Shown: positions 26,211 through 34,729, counted from the stretch's first letter. The stretch: DNA of 57,168 nucleotides from Phenylobacterium sp. (GCA_028290945.1 JAQGIV010000137.1:1-57168), one strand, 5' to 3'. Notes: generated by a model from the letters alone, not told the origin. Program-made: numbers and translations.

Positions 26211-26588
26211 ATGAAATCGACCATAGGAGCGGGCGCGCTGGCGCTGGCCATGATCGCCGGCGGGGCGCTGGCCCAGACGGTTCCGGCGGCGCCGGCGGCT
26301 GACGTCGGCGGCGACTGGCAGGGCCAGATGAAGGTCCACCAGGAGATGCTGCCGATCGTCATCCACCTGGGCAGCCAGGTGACCGGCGACAGCCCGGCCG
26401 AGCGGCTGTTCGGCATGCCGGGCAAGCTGGAGCAGACCGGCGGCAGGCTGAAGGTCACCCTGCAGACCGGCGGGGTGTTCGAAGGCGCGCTCAACAAGGC
26501 GGGCAAGCTGGAGGGCGAATACACCCGCGGCGACTTCACCGTGCCGGTGGTGCTGGAACGCCAGCTGGCCGCCGCGCCGAAGCCGTAG
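26211..26588 (+). CDS. Small secreted hypothetical protein
   Basis: A 125-residue precursor with a clear signal peptide (hydrophobic [10 protein letters not shown], cleavage near ALAQT). The mature part begins [20 protein letters not shown] and continues with alternating strands and repeated Gly residues. The GxWxGxL start and the late [16 protein letters not shown] pattern resemble the small beta-barrel domain found upstream of some periplasmic hydrolases; here it stands alone. Likely periplasmic. The ATG at 26211 follows a GGGGAGGG. Function unknown. Confidence 0.75.
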   Translation: MKSTIGAGALALAMIAGGALAQTVPAAPAADVGGDWQGQMKVHQEMLPIVIHLGSQVTGDSPAERLFGMPGKLEQTGGRLKVTLQTGGVFEGALNKAGKLEGEYTRGDFTVPVVLERQLAAAPKP

Positions 26589-26597
26589 GAGGCGGCC

Positions 26598-27128
26598 CTA
26601 CGGCTGCGGCTGGGCGCCGGGACCCTTGGCGGTGATCCAGGTCACCAGGTCCCAGGCGTTGCGGATGGCGAGCAGCAGGATCAGCACCAGGCTGACGGCG
26701 ATGCCGCGCGCCGCGTGCGCGGGCGCGGCCAGCCAGATCGCCGCCGCCGATGCGGTCAGCAGCAGGTCGGCCGTGAAGACCGCCGCGCCGTACCACCAGA
26801 AATCCGTCCAGTGGGCGGTCGGGAACGACTTGGCGACCTTGAGGTGGAACATCACCCGGCCCGCGGCGACGAGGCCCACCAGCCCGCAGGCAGCGACCGC
26901 CAGGCCGCAGAGCTGGACCGAGAGGCCGGGCGCGGCGGCGATGGCGCTGATGGCCAGCACGACGCCGAGCTGTATGACCACCGGGCTCAGATAGACGCTG
27001 GCGCCGCGCAGCGCGCTGTCGGGGTCCTGTGCGCCCTTGGTCAGGGTGGCGACGATGAACAGCAGGCCGATCAGCGAGCCGGCGGCCCCGCCCATCAGCA
27101 GGTAGAAGCTGTCCCAGTGCTCGAACAT
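26598..27128 (-). CDS. Integral membrane protein, unknown function
   Basis: A 176-residue protein with about five hydrophobic segments and short loops (FYLLMGGAAGSLIGLLF, LVVIQLGVVLAI-like, two Ala/Leu-rich helices, LVLILLLAIRNAWDLV). No catalytic motif is visible. It begins MFEHWDSF, a cytosolic amphipathic N-terminus. It is convergent with the secreted protein at 26.2 kb, 9 bp between the stops. I do not recognise a named family. Confidence 0.75.
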   Translation of the reverse strand: MFEHWDSFYLLMGGAAGSLIGLLFIVATLTKGAQDPDSALRGASVYLSPVVIQLGVVLAISAIAAAPGLSVQLCGLAVAACGLVGLVAAGRVMFHLKVAKSFPTAHWTDFWWYGAAVFTADLLLTASAAAIWLAAPAHAARGIAVSLVLILLLAIRNAWDLVTWITAKGPGAQPQP

Positions 27129-27231
27129 CGCCCAATCCCCAAAATGGCTGGCCCCGAGCCATCCGGCCCCAAACCGTCCGGCCCGGCGCTAGCCTGACGC
27201 CGGACGGCGGGGTTGGGAAGGGCTGACGAGG

Positions 27232-27828
27232 CTAGGCGGCGAGGCCGGTGGCGGCGTCCTCGCGGGCCGCCTTCAGGGCCTGGCCCCACCAGGCGAGGTT
27301 CTCGAACAGGCCGTCGCGCGCCTGCACCAGGTAGGGATAGTCGTTGAGGGAGCGGCCCTGCTGCACGACGCCGAGGTAGGGCTCCATGGCGATGTTCACC
27401 TCCTGCTTGATGGGCGCCATCTGCAGCTCGATGGCGACGCCGCGCAGGTGCTCGATGGCCCGCGCCCCGCCGACTCCGCCGTAGCCCACGAAGCCGATCG
27501 GCTTGCGGTTCCACTCGAAGGCGGCGCTGTCGAAGGCGTTCTTCAGGACCGCGGTGGGGCCGTGGTTGTACTCGGCGACGGTGGCGATGAAGCCGTCGAA
27601 GCGGCCGATCTTGTGGCGCCAGGCCTCGGCCTCCGGCCGGCTGAAGACGCCGCCGGTGTAGGCCGCCGACATGGGCTCGTCATAGAACGGCAGGTCCTGG
27701 TCGCGCAGGTCGAGCACCTCCACGTCGAGGTTCCGGCGCTCGGCCACGCCGTCGAGGATCCATTTCACCGGGATGTCGGCGAACCGGTTGGGCCGGGTGC
27801 TGCCCACGATGAGGCCGATCTTCAGCAT
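27232..27828 (-). CDS. NADPH-dependent FMN reductase family protein
   Basis: A 198-residue flavodoxin-like reductase: IGLIVGSTRPNR is the flavin phosphate-binding loop and ATVAEYNHGPTAVLKNA the isoalloxazine-contact loop of the FMN_red family. Such enzymes reduce FMN, quinones or azo compounds with NAD(P)H. The ATG at 27828 is chosen because GGAG sits 8 nt upstream (the start four codons earlier lacks this). The gene is divergent from an HxlR regulator with a palindromic operator between, so it is probably the regulator's target, induced by quinones or electrophiles. Confidence 0.92.
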   Translation of the reverse strand: MLKIGLIVGSTRPNRFADIPVKWILDGVAERRNLDVEVLDLRDQDLPFYDEPMSAAYTGGVFSRPEAEAWRHKIGRFDGFIATVAEYNHGPTAVLKNAFDSAAFEWNRKPIGFVGYGGVGGARAIEHLRGVAIELQMAPIKQEVNIAMEPYLGVVQQGRSLNDYPYLVQARDGLFENLAWWGQALKAAREDAATGLAA

Positions 27829-27847
27829 GCGTCGCTCCATTCCGTGG

Positions 27848-27866
27848 TGGTTACAAATGATAACCA
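27848..27866. promoter_or_regulatory. Palindromic operator between FMN reductase and HxlR genes
   Basis: TGGTTA (27848-27853) and TAACCA (27861-27866) form a perfect inverted repeat around a 7-bp centre. A shorter related palindrome, TGGTGACCA, lies at 27876-27884. The site lies between the divergent starts at 27828 and 27913 and fits binding by a dimeric HxlR-type repressor; this is inference. Confidence 0.65.
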
Positions 27867-27912
27867 GGGCTAGAATGGTGACCACGCGAAAAGCCCACAA
27901 GGAGGCACATCG

Positions 27913-28284
27913 ATGATCCCAGGCGACTTCCATGTGACCGACAACTGCAAGCCGGTGAGCGAGGTGCTGCAGCGCATCGGCGACAAGTGGACGGTGCTGG
28001 TGGTGATGAGCCTGAGCGGCGGGCCGAAGCGGTTCTCGGAGCTTCGCCGGGCCATGCGGGGCATCTCGCAGCGCATGCTGACGCTGACCCTGCGCGGGCT
28101 GGAGCGCGACGGCCTGGTCACCCGCACGGTGACGCCCAGCGTGCCGGCCCGGGTCGACTACGAGCTGACGGCGCTCGGCCGCTCGCTGCAGACGCCGGTG
28201 GTGGCGCTGGGGCAGTGGGCGTTCGACAACATACCGCAGATGGAGGCGGCCCGCGCCGCCTTCGACGCCCGGCCGCGCGCCTAG
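27913..28284 (+). CDS. HxlR family transcriptional regulator
   Basis: The 123-residue protein has the HxlR winged-helix pattern: an N-terminal Cys in DNCKPVSEVL, IGDKWTVLVVMSLSGGPKRF, the recognition helix region ISQRMLTLTLRGLERDGL and a wing YELTALGRSL. HxlR regulators with this N-terminal Cys (YodB, HypR, QorR) sense quinones or oxidants through thiols. The divergent FMN reductase fits that role. GGAGG precedes the start. Its stop overlaps the convergent map gene by 4 bp. Confidence 0.93.
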   Translation: MIPGDFHVTDNCKPVSEVLQRIGDKWTVLVVMSLSGGPKRFSELRRAMRGISQRMLTLTLRGLERDGLVTRTVTPSVPARVDYELTALGRSLQTPVVALGQWAFDNIPQMEAARAAFDARPRA

Positions 28285-29105
28285 GCCGTCAGGACCGGCG
28301 GCTTGAACTGGCCGGTGGGCGACAGGGTGAAGACCTCGGCCCCGGTCTCGGTGACGCCGATGGAATGCTCGCACTGGGCCGACAGCGACTTGTCGCGGGT
28401 GACCGCCGTCCAGCCGTCGGCGAGCAGCTTCACCGGGTGCTTGCCGAGGTTCACCATGGGCTCGATGGTGAAGAACATGCCGGGCCGCAGCAGCTCGCCC
28501 GTGCCCGGCTGGCCGAAGTGCAGGATGTTGGGCGCGTCGTGGAACACCTTGCCCAGGCCGTGGCCGCAGAAGTCGCGCACCACCGAGCAGCGCATGGATT
28601 CCACATAGGCCTGGATGGCGTGGCCGATGTCGCCGGTCTTGGCGCCCGGCTTCACGGCGGCCAGGCCGCGCTCCAGCGCCTCATAGGTGACGTCGACCAG
28701 CCGTTTGGCGCGCGGCGCCACCGGACCCACGCCATACATGCGGCTGGTGTCGCCATGCCAGCCGTCGACGATGACGGTGACGTCGATGTTGACGATGTCG
28801 CCCTCGCGCAGCGTCCGCTCGCCCGGGATGCCGTGGCAGACGATGTGGTTGGGGCTGATGCAGACGGTCCTGGTGTAGCCGCGGTAGCCGAGGCAGGCCG
28901 GCAGGGCGCCATGGTCGAGGATGAACTCGCGGGCCAGGGTATCGAGGTGGTCGGTGACCACGCCGGGGACCACGTGCGGGGTCAGCATGTCGAGGCACTC
29001 GGCGGCCAGCTTGCCGGCCACGCGCATGCCCTCGAAATCGGCGGCGCCGTGGATCTTGATCTGGCCGGTGCGGTACTCGCCGTCGAGGATATCGGTGGAA
29101 GACAT
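28281..29105 (-). CDS. map: Type I methionine aminopeptidase
   Basis: A 274-residue enzyme with the complete dinuclear metal site: Asp residues in VNIDVTVIVDGWHGDTS, His in FCGHGLGKVFH, Glu in FTIEPMVNLG and Glu in CEHSIGV. It removes the initiator Met from new proteins and is essential in most bacteria. Length is normal for type I. The HxlR gene lies convergent (CTAG overlap). No ribosomal-protein neighbours are present here. Confidence 0.96.
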   Translation of the reverse strand: MSSTDILDGEYRTGQIKIHGAADFEGMRVAGKLAAECLDMLTPHVVPGVVTDHLDTLAREFILDHGALPACLGYRGYTRTVCISPNHIVCHGIPGERTLREGDIVNIDVTVIVDGWHGDTSRMYGVGPVAPRAKRLVDVTYEALERGLAAVKPGAKTGDIGHAIQAYVESMRCSVVRDFCGHGLGKVFHDAPNILHFGQPGTGELLRPGMFFTIEPMVNLGKHPVKLLADGWTAVTRDKSLSAQCEHSIGVTETGAEVFTLSPTGQFKPPVLTA

Positions 29106-29264
29106 GATCTACTCCGCGAGGCGCCTTTGCGCAGCGCCGTCAGGGCCTATGTCGCCATCCTAGCACAGAACTTCAACGCCTCCCGAGGGTTGCCGCGACG
29201 GACAATTCCCCGCGCCGAATCGTGTCAGCGTCCTTCGTCCTGGGATTTGCGGAAGCCCTTTTCG

Positions 29265-29906
29265 ATGGCCGATGATTCTGCGCAGAGCGGCCATCTGGCC
29301 CAGCGGTTCACCCAGGCGTTCGAGCAGAACGTCTGGCAGGACGGCGAATCGGTCAGCGGCGCGGGCTCGACGCTCAACTACACCTCGGAGCTGCGGACCA
29401 CCCTGCCGGCCATGATCCGGGCGCTCGGCTGCCAATCGGTGCTGGATGCGCCGTGCGGCGACTTCAACTGGATGAAGGCCGTGGACCTGAGCGGCCTCGC
29501 CTACACCGGCGCCGACATCGTCGCCCCGATGATCGAGGGCCTGCAGCGCGACTGGCCGCAGCACGGCTTCGTCTGCCTGGATATCACCAAGGATCCGATG
29601 CCGAAGGCCGACTTCGTGCTGATCCGCGACGTGCTGTTCCACCTGTCGAACCCGGACGTCGTGCGGGTGCTGGAGAACTTCGTGAACTCGGGCAGCGCCT
29701 GGCTCGCCACCTCGCACAGCTTCCACGTGACGGAGATGGCCGACGTCGAGAGCGGCCCGACGACCTTCCGGCCGGTGAACCTGATGACGTCGCCGTTCCT
29801 GTTCGGGCCGCCCGACCACGTGCTCAAGGACTATGTGCCGGGCTTCCTGCCGCGCTGGCTGGCGATCTGGCCGCGGGAGACCATCGCCGCGCGGTTCGGC
29901 CGCTAA
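29265..29906 (+). CDS. Class I SAM-dependent methyltransferase
   Basis: About 213 residues. The SAM-binding motif I is [19 protein letters not shown], followed by [14 protein letters not shown] (motif II acidic residue) and [20 protein letters not shown]. The [10 protein letters not shown] form is seen in bacterial methyltransferases of the Methyltransf_25/glycosyltransferase-linked group. The substrate cannot be inferred. No signal peptide. GGAAG precedes the ATG at 29265; the very long frame upstream of it is antisense to map and not coding. Its stop overlaps sfsA by 4 bp. Confidence 0.85.
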   Translation: MADDSAQSGHLAQRFTQAFEQNVWQDGESVSGAGSTLNYTSELRTTLPAMIRALGCQSVLDAPCGDFNWMKAVDLSGLAYTGADIVAPMIEGLQRDWPQHGFVCLDITKDPMPKADFVLIRDVLFHLSNPDVVRVLENFVNSGSAWLATSHSFHVTEMADVESGPTTFRPVNLMTSPFLFGPPDHVLKDYVPGFLPRWLAIWPRETIAARFGR

Positions 29907-30607
29907 GCCGGGCGCAGGGGCACGCGCCGCGTGATGGCGACGCCGTCCAGGCGCACGTCGCAGGCGTAGGCCAGCACTTCCACGCCGTTCGACATCGCCC
30001 GGCTGAGGCCGGCGGCGAAGGCCGGGTCGAGGTCCGCGCAGGCCTGGAATTCGTCGCAGTCGGTGCGCTGGATGACGAACAGCGCCACCGCCCGGTCGCC
30101 GGCCGCCACCATCGCCTCGAGCTCCCGCAGGTGCTTCAGCGAGCGGGCGGCGACGCAGTCGGGGAACTCGGCCAGCGCGCCCGAGCGGCGCAGGTGGCAG
30201 TTCTTGACCTCCAGCCAGCAAGCGGACCGGTCGGGATGCTGCAGCAGGAAGTCGACGCGGCTGTTCAGCCCATAGCGCACCTCGCGGCGGTGGGTGGCGT
30301 AGCCGGTCAGCTCCGGGATGGCGCCCTCGGCCAGGGCCTCGGCCACCAGGCGGTTGGGGTGCATGGTGTTGACGCCCACCAGGCCGCCGTCGGCCTCCAC
30401 CAGCTCCAGGGTGAAGGCCAGCTTGCGCTTCGGGTCGTCGGATCTCGACAGCCAGCAGGCCAGGCCCGGCGTGTTGAGGCCCAGCATGGCGCCCGGATTG
30501 GGACAGTGGGCGGTGACCTCGCGTCCGTCGTCCAGCACCACGTCGGCGAAGAAGCGTTTGTAGCGCAAGACGAGCCTGCCGCGGACGAGCGGTTGCGGAA
30601 GGTCCAT
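29903..30607 (-). CDS. sfsA: Sugar fermentation stimulation protein homologue SfsA
   Basis: A 234-residue protein with the SfsA layout: an OB-fold-like N-terminal part ([28 protein letters not shown]) and a nuclease-like C-terminal part with VDFLLQ and WLEVKNCHL (the D-x-x-x and ExK residues of a PD-(D/E)xK-like site). E. coli SfsA was named for an effect on maltose genes and may bind DNA; the real function is unclear. Divergent from the CinA-like gene with 54 bp between. The much longer frame to 31261 is an antisense shadow. Confidence 0.93.
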   Translation of the reverse strand: MDLPQPLVRGRLVLRYKRFFADVVLDDGREVTAHCPNPGAMLGLNTPGLACWLSRSDDPKRKLAFTLELVEADGGLVGVNTMHPNRLVAEALAEGAIPELTGYATHRREVRYGLNSRVDFLLQHPDRSACWLEVKNCHLRRSGALAEFPDCVAARSLKHLRELEAMVAAGDRAVALFVIQRTDCDEFQACADLDPAFAAGLSRAMSNGVEVLAYACDVRLDGVAITRRVPLRPA

Positions 30608-30661
30608 CAGGGGCGGTAGGTCGGGCGGGACAAGGCTCCGATGTAGGCGAGGCGAGGACGG

Positions 30662-31432
30662 ATGGCGAGCGGGTCTGAAGAGCGCGTCACGGCCGCGGTG
30701 CTGATCATCGGCGACGAGATCCTGTCGGGGCGCACCCAGGACACCAACCTGCGCGACATCGCCCGCTACCTCGGGACCTTCGGGGTGGACGTGGCGGAGG
30801 CGCGGACCGTGCCCGACGTGCATGAGGAGATCGTGGCGGCGCTGAACGCCTTGCGAGCGCGCTACGACTACGTCATCACCACCGGCGGCATCGGGCCGAC
30901 CCACGACGACATCACCGCCGACGCGGTGGCCGCGGCCTTCGACACCGAGCTCTATGAGCACCCGGACATCCTGGCGATGATGACCGCCCGCTGGGGGGTC
31001 GAGCTGAACGCGGCGCGGCGGCGGATGGCCCGGGTGCCGGTGGGCGGCGAGCTGGTCAAGAACCCGGTGCAGGGGCCGCCCGGCTTCATGATCGGCAATG
31101 TGTTCACCCTGGCCGGCGTGCCGGCGATCATGCGCGGCATGCTGGAGGACGTGGGGCCGCGGCTGCGCACCGGGGCGGTGACCATCGCGCGCACCGTGCG
31201 GGTCGAGGGCTCCGGCGAGGGGGCGATCGCCGCGCCGCTGGAGGCCGTGGCCAAGGGCCATCCGGCCATGTCGCTGGGCAGCTACCCGTTCTACGGCGAG
31301 GGCGGTTTCGGCTCGAACCTGGTGCTGCGCGGGCGCGACGCCGCGGAGGTCGAGGCGACGGTGGCGGAGCTGATCGGCGTGCTCAAGGCGGCCGGGGTCG
31401 AGAACGTCCGCGAGGTCGAGGCGGCGAGCTGA
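30662..31432 (+). CDS. CinA N-terminal/MoaB-like molybdopterin-binding domain protein
   Basis: A 256-residue protein corresponding to the N-terminal (MoCF-like) domain of Cin[30 protein letters not shown] and the NPVQGPPGF stretch. The C-terminal nicotinamide-nucleotide amidase domain of full CinA is absent, so this is the stand-alone form seen in many alphaproteobacteria. CinA-type domains hydrolyse ADP-ribose-like compounds or sit in NAD recycling; molybdopterin binding is inherited from the fold name. The start ATG is at 30662. Confidence 0.9.
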   Translation: MASGSEERVTAAVLIIGDEILSGRTQDTNLRDIARYLGTFGVDVAEARTVPDVHEEIVAALNALRARYDYVITTGGIGPTHDDITADAVAAAFDTELYEHPDILAMMTARWGVELNAARRRMARVPVGGELVKNPVQGPPGFMIGNVFTLAGVPAIMRGMLEDVGPRLRTGAVTIARTVRVEGSGEGAIAAPLEAVAKGHPAMSLGSYPFYGEGGFGSNLVLRGRDAAEVEATVAELIGVLKAAGVENVREVEAAS

Positions 31433-31534
31433 ACCCGCGCGGGTGTCCTCAGGCGGTCGTCACGAAACCTTGCTGCTCAAGGCTTAGGCTCCGCACCCAT
31501 GAGTCGCGGAGCGTGTAAAGCACGACTTTGCACT

Positions 31535-31543
31535 TGTGGATAA
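31535..31543 (-). promoter_or_regulatory. Consensus DnaA box upstream of the ParA-like gene
   Basis: The minus-strand sequence here is TTATCCACA, the exact DnaA-box consensus, about 65 bp ahead of the ParA-like start in a 175-bp intergenic region. With 70% GC, a 9-mer this AT-rich is expected by chance well under once in the window. It may mark DnaA control of the ParA-like gene. A single box is not an origin. Confidence 0.55.
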
Positions 31544-31607
31544 GTCTGTGCATTAATGGACGGACCAGGGCGGCAACGACCGTCCGCGGTGATGGGGGCC
31601 TACGCTC

Positions 31608-32330
31608 TTGAAGACGTTGGCGGTGGTGTCTCGCAAGGGCGGGGCCGGCAAGACGACGGTCGCGGTCAACCTGACCATGGCGGCGCGCGCCATGGGCGTG
31701 AAGGCGGTGCTCGCCGACGCCGATCCGCAGCGCTCCGCCTGCGACGTGCTGAAGGGCCGCGAAGAGTCCGCGGGCCTGATCTTCGAGACCAGCGCGTCCA
31801 AGCTGTTCGCCCTCATCGAGGCCAGCCGCCGCGCCGGCGCAGATCTCCTGATCATCGACACGCCCGCCACGCCGGAAGCCGACGTGGCGGAGGCCGTGAA
31901 GGTCGCCGACCTGTGCCTGGCCGTGGCGCGCCCGACCTATCTCGACCTGGCCGCCGCGGTGCGCGCGGTGGCCATCATCCAGCGGCTCGGCAAGGAGGGG
32001 GTCATCGCCCTCAACCAGTGCGCGCCGCCGCGCAACGGCGTGGAGCCGCCACAGGTGGTGAAGGCCTTCGAGGCGCTGCGGTTCGCAGGCTTGCCGGTAG
32101 CGCCGGTGGTGCTGCGCAGCCGCGTCGCCTATCAGACCGCCTTCGCCCAGATGCGATCGGTGATGGAGCTGGACGGCCAGCAGGCGGCCTGCGCCGAGGT
32201 GCGGGCCCTGTTCATCGAGGTGTGGCGACGCTTGCGCGGCGAGGCGCCGGCGCCGGTGCGCACCGCCAACGACGACCTGGGCCGCGCCTGGGCGGCCAGG
32301 CCCGGCCTGAGGCTCGCGCCGACCGCCTGA
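31608..32330 (+). CDS. ParA/MinD-type ATPase (orphan)
   Basis: A 240-residue ATPase with the deviant Walker A RKGGAGKTTVAVNL (signature Lys retained), DADPQRSA and Walker B-like LLIIDTPATPEAD. It is close to ParA/CobQ-like proteins used for positioning of DNA or protein complexes. No parB or parS is nearby, so it is an orphan. The start must be the TTG at 31608, because the first strand (KTLAVVSRKGG) begins there and no ATG precedes it. The next gene on the minus strand has its stop 1 bp away. The DnaA box upstream is the only hint of cell-cycle timing. Confidence 0.88.
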   Translation: MKTLAVVSRKGGAGKTTVAVNLTMAARAMGVKAVLADADPQRSACDVLKGREESAGLIFETSASKLFALIEASRRAGADLLIIDTPATPEADVAEAVKVADLCLAVARPTYLDLAAAVRAVAIIQRLGKEGVIALNQCAPPRNGVEPPQVVKAFEALRFAGLPVAPVVLRSRVAYQTAFAQMRSVMELDGQQAACAEVRALFIEVWRRLRGEAPAPVRTANDDLGRAWAARPGLRLAPTA

Positions 32331-32331
32331 T

Positions 32332-32553
32332 CTACTGCGCTGACGAGGTGGCGGTCCCGGCCTGGGCTTGCGACGGGCCGGCGCTGAGGCTCTGCAGCCC
32401 CATGGAGGCCGCGGCGAGGCCCAGCAGGCAGGCGACGCCGAAGGCGGCGATCACCGCGATCTTCGGCCGATTGCGATAGAACCAGCGGTTCAGCCGGTAC
32501 TTCCAGTCGCCCGAACGACGACCCAACCGCTTGCGGACCACGACTTCTGGCAT
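32332..32553 (-). CDS. Small single-TM membrane protein
   Basis: A protein of about 73 residues with a very basic N-terminus (RKRLGRRSGDWKYRLNRW), one hydrophobic helix (KIAVIAAFGVACLLGLAAAS) and a Ser/Ala/Gln-rich tail. The positive-inside rule puts the N-terminus in the cytosol. I chose the ATG at 32553, where GGGAG lies about 10 nt upstream; ATG 32598 (15 residues longer) is a real alternative. It is convergent with the ParA-like gene, 1 bp apart. Function unknown. Confidence 0.6.
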   Translation of the reverse strand: MPEVVVRKRLGRRSGDWKYRLNRWFYRNRPKIAVIAAFGVACLLGLAAASMGLQSLSAGPSQAQAGTATSSAQ

Positions 32554-32732
32554 CTGGCGCGCGTCTCCCGTCCCTGCCGCCACATCTAGCTTGGCCATGC
32601 TCGCACCGCCAGCGGGACCGATCATCGCAGGCGCGGCGCGGTCTGCGCTTCCGTTGGCCGTGGCCCTGGCGGTATCGTGCGCCGACGGCGGCCCCAGGGG
32701 ATTTGGCCTGCCATCAGGTGTGTGAGGGACCG

Positions 32733-33989
32733 ATGAGCGTGGCCTCCGAAGGCGAGATCCAGAGCGCCGCTCCGCGCGGGCCGACCCGGCGCTTCGAGAT
32801 GCGGCGTAAGGCGATCCTGGCCTCGGCCGTGGAGGTTCTGAACCGCAAGGGCATGCGCGGCATGACCCTGGGCGAGGTGGCCGCGCGCCTCGACCTGGCG
32901 CCCACCGGGGTCATCTACTACTTCAAGAACAAGGAGGAGCTGGCCTCGGCCTGCTTCCTCGCGGCGCTCGAGCGCTACCAGGCGGTGATCGGCGAGGCCA
33001 TGGCGGAGGCCGCGCCGCGGGCCCGGCTCGAACGGTTCGTCGCCGCCTATTTCGACTTCATGCGCCGCGCGGCGTCCGGCGAGGCCGAGCCCGTGGCGGT
33101 GTTCAACGACGTGCGGGCGCTGAACTGTGCGCCGGTGAACGAGGCCTATGTGACCATGTTCCGCCACGCCCGGCGGCTGCTGGACGGGCCCGGCGAGGCC
33201 CGCGCGCCGGGCCTGCACCGCAATGCGCGCGCCCACCTGCTGCTCTCGGAGCTGTTCTGGGCGGTGGCCTGGCTGCGCGACTTCGAGCCGGCGGACTACG
33301 GCCGGGCCGGCTCACGCGCCGCGGCCATCCTCGGCGACGGGCTGGCGGCGCCGGGCCAGGCCTGGCCGCGGCCCCGCAAGCTGATCCTCACCCACGTGGA
33401 CGACCCCGACGCCGCCGCCTCCTCGGAGCTGTTCCTGCGGGCCGCCACCAAGCTGATCAACGCCGAGGGCTATCACGGCGCCTCGGTGGAGCGGATCTCG
33501 GCGGAGCTCAACGTCTCGAAGGGGGCCTTCTACCACCACAACGAGACCAAGGATGAGCTGGTGCTGGCCTGCTTCCAGCGGGCCTTCGACATCATGTGGC
33601 GGGCGATCCGGGCCGCCGAGGCGCACGGCGGCTCGGGGCTGGAGGTGCTGGTGTCGCTGTCGGCGGCGCTGGTGGAGCACCAGCTGGGCGGGGTCGCGCC
33701 GCTGCTCAGGACCTCGGCCCTGACCACCGTGCCGGAATCCATCCGCCCGGAGCTGATGACCAAGTTCGACCGGCTGTCGCTGCGCTTCGCCTCGATCCTC
33801 TCCGACGGGATCGCCGACGGCTCGGTGCGGCCGGTGGACGTCAATGTCGGCGCCCAGGCGATCACCGGCATGATCAACGCCGCCGCCGAGCTGCATTTCT
33901 GGGCGCCCGGCCTGACGCCGGAGACGGCCTGCGACCACTATGTGCGGCCGCTGTTCCAGGGGCTGCTGTCGCCGGCCGCCGGGGCTTAG
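32733..33989 (+). CDS. Tandem double TetR-type transcriptional regulator
   Basis: A 418-residue protein with two complete TetR units. The first helix-turn-helix lies at about 25-70 (AILASAVEVLNRKGMRGMTL, GVIYYFKNKEEL) and the second at about 225-270 (FLRAATKLINAEGYHGASVE, GAFYHHNETKDEL). Each is followed by a helical ligand-binding domain. Usual TetR proteins are half this length. The two N-terminal HTHs suggest binding as a pseudo-dimer. Two-unit TetR proteins are known in alphaproteobacteria, often near fatty-acid or acyl-CoA genes; no such neighbour exists here and the target is unknown. ATG at 32733 follows GAGGGAC. Confidence 0.88.
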   Translation: MSVASEGEIQSAAPRGPTRRFEMRRKAILASAVEVLNRKGMRGMTLGEVAARLDLAPTGVIYYFKNKEELASACFLAALERYQAVIGEAMAEAAPRARLERFVAAYFDFMRRAASGEAEPVAVFNDVRALNCAPVNEAYVTMFRHARRLLDGPGEARAPGLHRNARAHLLLSELFWAVAWLRDFEPADYGRAGSRAAAILGDGLAAPGQAWPRPRKLILTHVDDPDAAASSELFLRAATKLINAEGYHGASVERISAELNVSKGAFYHHNETKDELVLACFQRAFDIMWRAIRAAEAHGGSGLEVLVSLSAALVEHQLGGVAPLLRTSALTTVPESIRPELMTKFDRLSLRFASILSDGIADGSVRPVDVNVGAQAITGMINAAAELHFWAPGLTPETACDHYVRPLFQGLLSPAAGA

Positions 33990-34019
33990 TCCGTTCGCGC
34001 CCGATGCTGGCGCGCACGC

Positions 34020-34052
34020 AAAACGGGCCCGGACGCGAGGTCCGGGCCCGTC
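34020..34052 (-). terminator. Terminator after DUF4402 gene A
   Basis: A perfect 12-bp stem (34024-34035 with 34041-34052, loop of 5), followed on the minus strand by TTTT (plus A-run 34021-34024), about 40 bp beyond the DUF4402-A stop. It can end the minus-strand transcript. Confidence 0.8.
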
Positions 34053-34090
34053 AGGCGTTTGGGGCCGCGCGCCGCAGCACGCAGGGGAGC

Positions 34091-34612
34091 TTACTGGTAG
34101 GTGACGGTGACGTTGAAGCTGCCGGTCTTCAGGCCGGTCGGCGAGGCGCTGGAGAGCGTCACGTTGCCGCCGACCCCGAAGGTGGCCGTGCCGGCCGAAC
34201 CCAGGGTGCCGTCCAGCGCGCCGGTGGCCGCGGACTTCACGAGGTTAATGGTCACGCCGCCGTTCACGACCGTGGCGTCGGAGACGATGTTGAAGGCCTG
34301 GCCGCCCTCACCGTTGACGGTGAACTGGGCCCGCGTCGGCGTGGTGCTGCCCGAGAAGATGCCGTCGCCGCCGGCGGCGGTCGCCGCGCCGTTGGCCGCG
34401 GCGATCGTGTAGACCGTCGTGTTGCCGGCGCTCGGACGGATCACCCGGCCGAACTGCAGGTCGCTGTTCTTGTTGATGGTGATCGGCTGGAAGATGGTGA
34501 TCGACGCCGTCGCCGAGGTGGTCGCGCTGGCCTGGGCCAGGGCGGAACTGGCCATGGCCGACGCCACGATGGCCGAGGCGCTCGCCAGGAGCAGCTTGCG
34601 GGAAGTGTTCAT
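34091..34612 (-). CDS. DUF4402 secreted protein A
   Basis: A 173-residue precursor with a signal peptide (NTSRKLLLASASAIVASAM, cleavage near SALAQ). The mature domain is DUF4402, a family related to fimbrial or surface-displayed beta-rich proteins: DLQFGRVIRPSAGNTTV near the start, GGDGIFSGSTTPTRAQFTV in the middle and FGVGGNVTLSS late, ending FNVTVTYQ. It has no Cys. It is 173 residues, exactly the same length as the neighbouring copy, and shares most of the sequence. The proteins probably are secreted or assemble on the surface; a role in pili is possible but no usher or chaperone is near. Confidence 0.85.
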   Translation of the reverse strand: MNTSRKLLLASASAIVASAMASSALAQASATTSATASITIFQPITINKNSDLQFGRVIRPSAGNTTVYTIAAANGAATAAGGDGIFSGSTTPTRAQFTVNGEGGQAFNIVSDATVVNGGVTINLVKSAATGALDGTLGSAGTATFGVGGNVTLSSASPTGLKTGSFNVTVTYQ

Positions 34613-34710
34613 TTTGGGCCCCCAAGGCCGGTAGTGGTTCGTTGTGAAACAAGATCGGCGTCGTTGCCGAACGTCGATATGTCGACTGCATATGCCGTGC
34701 CACAACCTCA

Positions 34711-34729
34711 TGTTGCGACGCAGCGAAAC
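34711..34729 (-). promoter_or_regulatory. Conserved upstream motif of DUF4402 gene A
   Basis: The plus strand reads TGTTGCGACGCAGCGAAAC, about 100 bp before the gene A start. An almost identical sequence (TGCTGCGGTGCAGCGAAAA) lies the same distance before gene B. The core is a near-palindrome, CTGC-N3-GCAG in copy B. Likely a shared regulator site or promoter element of the pair. Confidence 0.5.

Noticed and set aside
27987..29264. Extension of the methyltransferase upstream as a 639-residue protein
   Set aside because: The added part is antisense to map and in a shifted frame of the HxlR gene; the methyltransferase has a good site before 29265.
30662..31261. Extension of sfsA upstream to 31261 as a fusion protein
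   Set aside because: The added part is the complement of the CinA-like gene; the SfsA family starts at the ATG at 30607.
31608..32330. ParA-like gene as part of a plasmid or chromosome partition system
   Set aside because: No parB gene or parS-like inverted repeats (TGTTTCACGTGAAACA-type) occur in the neighbourhood.
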